The notes beneath the pieces were generated by a model that did not search any database, had not been told where the DNA came from, and was given only the letters and a program-made list of their open reading frames with translations. The position numbers and the translations under genes are program-made. Shown in pieces: positions 58,163-64,000 of a stretch of DNA of 64,000 nt. This DNA is from Riptortus pedestris (lineage: Eukaryota; Arthropoda; Insecta; Hemiptera; Alydidae), in NCBI GenBank assembly GCA_019009955.1, contig CM032228.1:130827001-130891000 (forward strand), written 5' to 3'. Every line of letters starts with the position of its first letter. Position 1 is the first letter of the stretch.

Positions 58163-59578
58163 CTGTTACCGCTCTAGCGGTCGCAATTTTTGTTTGATCG
58201 TTACGAAACTCGAAATTTAGTCGTTTTATGTAAAAAGAAAGATCAAGTTCGTTAACGGCTGAAATCGGACTAGTGGGAGGGGGGGGGGTTTAGAGGGGAG
58301 GATTTTCGAAAATTCGAAATATCTCTGTTACTATACGTCGGATCGAAAAATTGTATAAAATCAATCTTATTGCAAATTACATTTACTATAAATATTGGTC
58401 TATACATATTTTCCGTATAATGAGTATTAACCGAGATATTTGTATTTTTTGTAATGAGTTCCGCTTTCAGTAAACCCCTACTCCTACTAGGGACATATTA
58501 ATAATAAGCTGATATCTAATGAACCACCTCATTATTAGGTTAAATACAAAATATTGTTTTCAACAAAGCTTTATTTTACGAGGTACAAACAAATACGTTC
58601 TGTTGAACCCCCCCCCTTTTTTTCTTGGACTACAAAAATCTGAGTGATTGAGATAGAAATTATTTTGATTCATTTCAAATTACTCCACTAACTATAAAAA
58701 ATAGATTCCAATAAAATTAATATTTTATATTCAGATATATTTCTTTAATTGTTTGTTTTTCCGGTCTATCTATCGATACTGCACTACAAGGTTGGGTAAC
58801 CTGTTTGTTTACAATCCAGCCGTATTCCGTTGTAGGGACTATTAACTTATATTGTAAATTCACTGAAAGATTTCTCATTGCCGTTTGTAATTATTCACTA
58901 ATATTCACGGAAGTGTTACCTGTATGTACGTATATTTATCTATTGTAAACCTTCGCTGGCTAACCTGCTTGTTCCTTAATCATGTGAAAATCTCATAACC
59001 GTCTGAATCGTATTTTGTCCCCCCCCCTTCTATTTTCTTCCCGGATTCCTAAATTTGGAATGGTTGTGATTAAAATTATTCTGGTCTATTATTAATTACA
59101 GTACTAGATATAATAAATAGTTATATGAATAAAATTTATAACTTATATTCAAATATATTTCCGCAATTGCTTTTATTTCCGGTAAAAGCTGGCTAACCTG
59201 ATTGTTTAGAACTCAGACTGTTTGCTATCAGGAAAGTTCTTACCATTTGACTTGCCCTTTATTTGTTTACTTAATATTCACAGCAGTATTAAGTCTTACA
59301 AATAATGGATATTCTGTGGTACTATTTAGTGTTGGTGTAATAAGTGTTCAGAGCGCTGCTATCATTAACGGTAAGTCCATCTTTTGTGTTCTTGTTGTTT
59401 TTTGAGATTGAATTGTTTTTAATTTAATCTCGGAGCCTAACGGACGAGAGTTACTTTCCCGCCAAAAGCTAGTTCGGTCGTTTCTTTGACTGGCTCGGCT
59501 CTCGTGAAATTTCTCTATTGTAAAACTTCACGTGGGAAATCTGCTTAGTTTACGCAGCCCCTGCGTGACGGACTTTTT
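57981..59578 (+). mobile_element. Long family C copy with two module E units
   Basis: Starts gggaaatcagctattgaggt (the 5' palindrome is half missing) and has a mixed (TA)n/(TC)n tract at 58090-58158. The standard interior runs to about 58450, followed by module E copies at about 58600-58990 and 59010-59330. The terminal part is 'gagcctaacggacgagagtt', 'ctctattgtaaaacttcacg', GGGAAATCTGCT at 59534-59545, stem-loop ACGCAG-CCC-CTGCGT at 59552-59566 and gacggacttttttc. At about 1.6 kb it is the fullest copy in the window. ORFs inside (for example 59202-59405) are module E sequence. Confidence 0.75.
58090..58158. repeat. (TA)n/(TC)n tract internal to family C
   Basis: TA run, then ctatctatct and (CT)n, then TA again, at the position of the family's TA tract. 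Confidence 0.95.
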
Positions 59579-59639
59579 TCCTATTCCTATGTTATTAATA
59601 AACACAATTGTAAGAACTCTGAACGCTATTTATTAATCA

Positions 59640-59795
59640 ATGAGTCGTGGGTTCGATTTCTGCCCGGACATTAAGAATTTATATAGTGACGAACTTACAA
59701 AATAAAACCTGACTAGGCTATAATACGATGGCTGCCTGTAGATAACCCGTCCCTATTAGCCTTAGGAGCATAAAGTAGATGTTCATTAATAACAA
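59640..59795 (+). repeat. SINE copy S10
   Basis: B-box-like 'gtgggttcgatttctgcccg', then 'aatttatatagtgacgaact', 'gcctgtagataacccgtccc', 'tattagccttaggag' and a tail. The head is truncated. Confidence 0.7.
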
Positions 59796-59825
59796 AAAAA
59801 ATGAATAAGAATAAAACAGGTGTGT

Positions 59826-60003
59826 TACATGGTAAACCTAGAGTGGTGAGTGTCGACTCTCGCCGGGGAAAATAGGAATTTATTTAGTGACAAACTCATT
59901 AAATATAATCCTTAGTCCCACCATGGCTAGAAAATGGTGGTAACCTGTAGATAACCCCTAATTAGCCATAGTAACAAAAGTGGACGTAAATAAAAAATAA
60001 TAA
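59826..60003 (+). repeat. SINE copy S11
   Basis: 'acatggtaaacctagagtgg', 'aggaatttatttagtgacaa', 'ggtggtaacctgtagataac' and 'gtggacgtaaataaaaaata'. It lies directly behind S10 in the same orientation. Confidence 0.8.
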
Positions 60004-61067
60004 CATTGTGTGATTTATCATTTATTTATTTGTTGTTGTACCACTGTTCCCTTAATTTTGTTTGTATTAATTTATTTTGAATTAATGCAAATTCATTTGG
60101 ATCTGCTCCATTTTAATAGTTTTTTTTAGATCCAGTGAAATTGTTACAACGCTGTTATCGTAGTGTTGTTTTTGTTCAGAAGCCTTGTAAGGAATTTGAC
60201 ATCTCTAATAAACATAAATTCACTCAACGAACCTAAAAAATCAGAATTATTCTTACGATGAGCATCCGTAAAAATTATGACTATAATAAATTGTTTAAAG
60301 AGCTGTTTTCAGTACTATCAAGTGTTTCTAAATATCGATATCAGTAAATGATAGAATGCAAAATTGTTGAATTGCGGTCTTCGATTAGCAACTTACTTAC
60401 AAGACTGAGTAAAAAAGAACAAAGTAAAATAAATCATTTTGTTTAACTTGTTATTAGAATGACCTTGTTTAACTATATGTATTCTTTTATATTTTATTTG
60501 TGCCAATATGAGTGGGGTTTTATAGAGGATTCGAAACACAATAAATATGTTGATGAGTGACATTAAACTGTTTTTAAATTTATGACATAACGTCTGACTT
60601 CACTTTTATTACAATGGAATAATTAATGAAAACTTAAATTAAATTGTTCTTTTAAAACAATAGTGAAGGATCAGCTAGCCATCAATGATATTTAATCTTT
60701 TAAAGTGGCTTCATTATTTCTAGCAGTTTGTAATTTGTTTTCGCCATTAAGTAAGTATTGCATTGTTTGAGAAAAGAGCAAAGGGGCGAAAATGAATGAT
60801 CTGGACAGGTGAGTGACAGACCAGAGAAAAAAAGAATGACAGGTCGGAAAAATAAGAATTTTGACATGTTCTCTCCATGCCAGAAGTTTGCTTGGACTCG
60901 TCCTTTATTATACCTACTTTGATTTATGGTAATCCGACGTGTTTACCTTTAATTCAAATGTCTGAAATTTCAAAATTATACATTTCTTAAAAATATAACT
61001 AGCAAAATAAGTTTACAACACAAGTACGAAGACAGTTATTTGATTCCAGTATTTATCAAATTCCTCT
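60004..61067. other. AT-rich DNA, nothing recognised
   Basis: No domain-bearing ORF and no repeat-family match. Confidence 0.35.
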
Positions 61068-61195
61068 TAAGGTAAAATAATTATTGAGATTTTACTTATG
61101 GCAGGTATGGTGGAAAGTGGTTTTCAAATACCCACCAATCCTGCCTAGCAGTAGATGACGAAAATGAGGCCTGACTAAATTCTTATAAATTTCTC
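61068..61195 (+). repeat. Degraded family C ATIR-end fragment
   Basis: 'attattgagattttacttat' and 'cagtagatgacgaaaatgag' with gcctgactaaatt correspond to the stretch between the palindrome and the (TA)n tract of family C. Confidence 0.5.
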
Positions 61196-61205
61196 TCTAT
61201 ATGTT

Positions 61206-61258
61206 ATAAGTAGCCTGAGTTGCAAAAAGTGGATGTTAATAAATAATAATAATAATAT
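61206..61258 (+). repeat. SINE 3'-end fragment S12
   Basis: 'gtagcctgagttgcaaaaag', 'tggatgttaataaataataa', then ATA repeats. Confidence 0.7.
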
Positions 61259-62345
61259 ATGTTATTGGGTGTAAAAATGTTGCATTATAGCAAATCTTCT
61301 TTATTGATATTTTCATTCACAGATTTCCCTCTAATGTAATGAATTACCTATTAAGGTTGCCTTCACTATTCAAACATTCAGTAACAAAATAGTGATAACT
61401 AATAAAATTATTTAAAATTCATTTGGAGTACTATCAGAACTTTGTGATAATTATGCATTATATTTGAATAACTCAAACTTGTGGGGAATTATTTTTGCTT
61501 TTATCGCGTGAGTTTTGGAAAATGTAAATTTAAATATCCGTTGTCAGCAAAGCACAATTCCATAAGACCTGAGTAAAGTACTCTATATTGAGCTGTCTAT
61601 TTTAAAAGTTTCAGAAATAGCCAGCAAAAAGCAAGGACTTATTTATTCCTGTGTGTATGAATACTCTTTTCTATTCTTGTTCTGTTGGATAGGAAATAAA
61701 GTACATGATGAACTATCATTGGCATGGTTTTCTTCAATAAACCGTTTTTCTACTGATTTATTAGAATATGCCCAAGAGTTACTACACAATATAAGTTCGT
61801 TCGTTACATTAGATATATTATACGTCTGTTACATTTAAAAATAAACAGAAAGCAGGTTCCTCACAAATAAAGAAATGCAAGCAAGAACATATTCGAATGG
61901 CTGGCTTTTCCATCTTAATGAATGCCAATCAAGATGTCTTAAGTCCCAGAAATTCATGGAACGATATCTGTTTTTCGGAACAACATTGGAGCTCTGCACA
62001 AATGTTTTGCATGTCAGGTGTGAAAGTAACAACTTTTCGTTCCCTTAACGTCTTTCAACTTTGCATTTTGATGCATCGATTAGCATGTGTTGAGCATGGG
62101 CTAATGTTCTGTTCATATAACAAAGCCTGACCGTTGGATCAAAAAAGAGTATGCATTTTAGAATGAGACTAGTGTCAGTCTGCTTCTCTATTGACAATGA
62201 AGGGTTAAATTATTGAACATTTCCTGCTTTATCAGCTTCAAACGTGAACGTACCTCTGCCGCAGATAACAGCTATACTAATGGAGGAAACATCTGCTGAT
62301 ACCTGAAAGAAAATTTCCACCCTCGATATCAGGCTTGACAGTGAT
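61259..62345. other. Intergenic DNA, no supported gene
   Basis: Overlapping short ORFs at 61653-62130 on both strands have no recognisable domain or splice support. Confidence 0.35.
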
Positions 62346-62346
62346 A

Positions 62347-62447
62347 TTTAGCAGATTTCCCGTCGTACATATCAAATCAAAAATCTCTTTAATTGAACTT
62401 TAATCCTACCTGGGAGATGTCGATAATGAGGTCCGTTCAAAATTGTA

Positions 62448-62512
<65 letters not shown>

Positions 62513-63000
62513 CTGATAACGCTCTAACAGATTTATATATTTGTCTGTTAATGCTCTAGCAGTCGTAATTTTTGTTTGATCGTTTCAAAACTCGATATTT
62601 AAACGTTTTATGTAAAAATAAAGATTAAGTTCGAAATCGGACCAGTGGGAGGAAGGGGGTTTAGAGGGGGGATTTTCGAAAATTCGAAATATTTCCGATA
62701 CTATCCGTCAGATTAAAGAATTGTATAGAACCAATCTTATTGCAAATATATGTACTATACATATTCCTATATACATTTATTCTCATCTTGAATATTAACC
62801 GAGATATTTACATTTTTATTAAGTGTGTGCGCATAACGGGCGAGATGAGATCGGCCAACTTTGGTTCTAGTTGTGAGTTTCCGGCAAAAGCTAGTTCGGT
62901 CGTTTCCGTAACTATTTGGCTCTCGTTAAATTTTTCTATTGTAAAACTTCAACATGGGAAATCCGCTTATTTTACGCAGCACCTGCGTGACGGACTTTTT
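62347..63000 (+). mobile_element. Family C copy with both ends and (TA)n
   Basis: 5' 12-mer AGCAGATTTCCC at 62350-62361 (the palindrome's second half replaced by cgtcgtac), then 'aatgaggtccgttcaaaatt', (TA)n at 62449-62509 and a partly duplicated 'tttgtctg..aacgctctag' block (62508-62560). Standard interior follows, with the 3' near-inverse GGGAAATCCGCT at 62956-62967, stem-loop ACGCAG-CAC-CTGCGT at 62973-62987 and gacggacttttt. Confidence 0.8.
62449..62509. repeat. (TA)n tract internal to family C
   Basis: Pure TA run between the conserved flanking blocks. Confidence 0.95.
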
Positions 63001-63224
63001 ATTTTGTATTCATAAATAAAAATATTATATTATACTAATTTAGATATTTTTGATCTACCTCGTTGTTGTGTAAATATCTCAGATTTAAATTGTTTATCCA
63101 AACAACACAACACTACACAGAATAAATTTATTTCCCTTTGTTTTCTTTCTTCTTGATTAAAATTTTGTAAATATTATTTTCACTTGACTTTTTATTGGAT
63201 TTTGACTGATTACAATTTTTCAGA

Positions 63225-63570
63225 TTTTAATAATCATAATCGATCGTTACCAAACTCGATATTTAAAAAATAAAGAACAAATTAGAAGGAGCATTTCGAA
63301 AATTCTTAATATCTCCGTTATTATGCACCGAATGAAACTATTGCATAGAAACAATCTTATTGCAAATATAATGTTTTATAAATGCTGTTTGTACGTTTTT
63401 TCACGATCTTTAATATTAGCCAAGATATTTGCATTTTTTAGTTTTCGGCAGTAAACCTCCACTCCTACTCAAGCCATATTCACAATAAGCTGTTGTATTA
63501 TGCAGCACTTTATTTGAAGCATAAATACCAAATATTCTTCTCATTGAACTTTCACGTCTTGAGATAAATG
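63225..63570 (+). mobile_element. Family C interior fragment, variant
   Basis: 'atcgttaccaaactcgatat', 'cttaatatctccgttattat', 'gccaagatatttgcattttt', 'cagtaaacctccactcctac' and 'aaataccaaatattcttctc' follow the order of family C interiors; both ends are missing. Confidence 0.65.
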
Positions 63571-64000
63571 CAAATACGTGATGCACGTGGATTTGTGTTG
63601 TCTGTGTCACAAGTATGTATGTCATTTTCTGGGATTTTAAATCTTGTTAAATAATGTCCTTCCTCTCGGTGTTCCGTTAAAATTGTGTGAATTTATGATG
63701 GTGAGTCTTGATTGTGTTGTAAGTTACATTTGGTACGCATTAGTGTAAGCTTTAAGACTTGACACATTCTGTGTTCCATTTATGTATTGTGGCAGTATGT
63801 TTTTAAGGCATGATAGTGATAGGTGCCAGAATGAAAATGAGTACGAGTTGGCATTGCCAACCATAGATTTCAGGTACTTCATTATACAAGCTGCCACTTA
63901 TTTATCTCGCGCCGTTGAGAGGGCACCGACTGATTGGGCAGAAGATACTCGTAGTGCAAATAAGATTTAGCGTGCAATCGCCGGCTCTAGAACAGTAATC
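63571..64000. other. Less AT-rich end of the window, possible unrecognised coding piece
   Basis: A 62-codon plus ORF (63782-63970; MFLRHDSDRCQNENEYELAL after a short lead) has a balanced amino-acid composition unlike the low-complexity chance ORFs elsewhere. No domain, splice or repeat evidence supports it, so it is not called as a gene. Confidence 0.25.

Overview
The window looks like AT-rich, repeat-dense DNA from a large eukaryotic genome, most probably an arthropod and likely an insect. The evidence is very long introns, GT-AG splice signals, a mariner and a Tc1-like pseudogene, an RTE-clade non-LTR retrotransposon, a tRNA-derived SINE family and abundant (TA)n tracts. No species is assigned. 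Nothing prokaryotic (operons, Shine-Dalgarno sites, CRISPR) was seen.

The best host gene is a plus-strand gene whose last three exons appear to lie at 558-653, 15269-15511 and 18412-18466. All junctions are phase 2, the introns are about 14.6 kb and 2.9 kb, and the last exon ends in TGA. The encoded tail is basic, Ser/Pro-rich and probably disordered, and carries an S-x-I-P tetrapeptide of the type that binds EB1 at microtubule plus ends. I do not recognise the gene. A second possible coding piece, a charged coiled-coil-like ORF at 33467-33721, ends inside a repeat.

The rest is mostly mobile DNA. 1-18.5 kb: the gene, with introns holding a foldback element, a dead Tc1-like copy (about 4.04-4.9 kb), SINEs, family C copies, a family B copy set between two (TA)n tracts (9.4-10.5 kb), an RTE with an inverted 5' part (11.4-13.6 kb) and a dead mariner (16.6-17.7 kb). 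18.5-32.5 kb: quieter DNA with a possible 3' UTR, a foldback element, SINE fragments and a local duplication (28.7-29.4 kb). 32.5-33.2 kb: a TIR element filled by seven 80-bp minisatellite units. 33.7-47.0 kb: one family C element split by a roughly 12.6 kb array of family B elements. 47-64 kb: degraded B, C and E modules, another TIR element (53.17-54.27 kb), SINEs and unassigned DNA.

Two repeat families dominate, and both look like non-autonomous rolling-circle (Helitron-superfamily) elements. Family B has a GC-rich hairpin followed by CTAG at one end, an (AAAC)n tract near the other, and 2-4 central units of about 298 bp. It lies head-to-tail six or seven times and then once inverted. Family C has a 12-bp inverted repeat that is terminal at one end and subterminal at the other, a stem-loop before a T-run, and a central (TA)n tract. 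This is the asymmetric end structure described for Helentrons/HINEs. Neither family shows a Rep/helicase ORF here. Family names B, C, D and E are mine, and all percentages, ends and ages need alignment to confirm.
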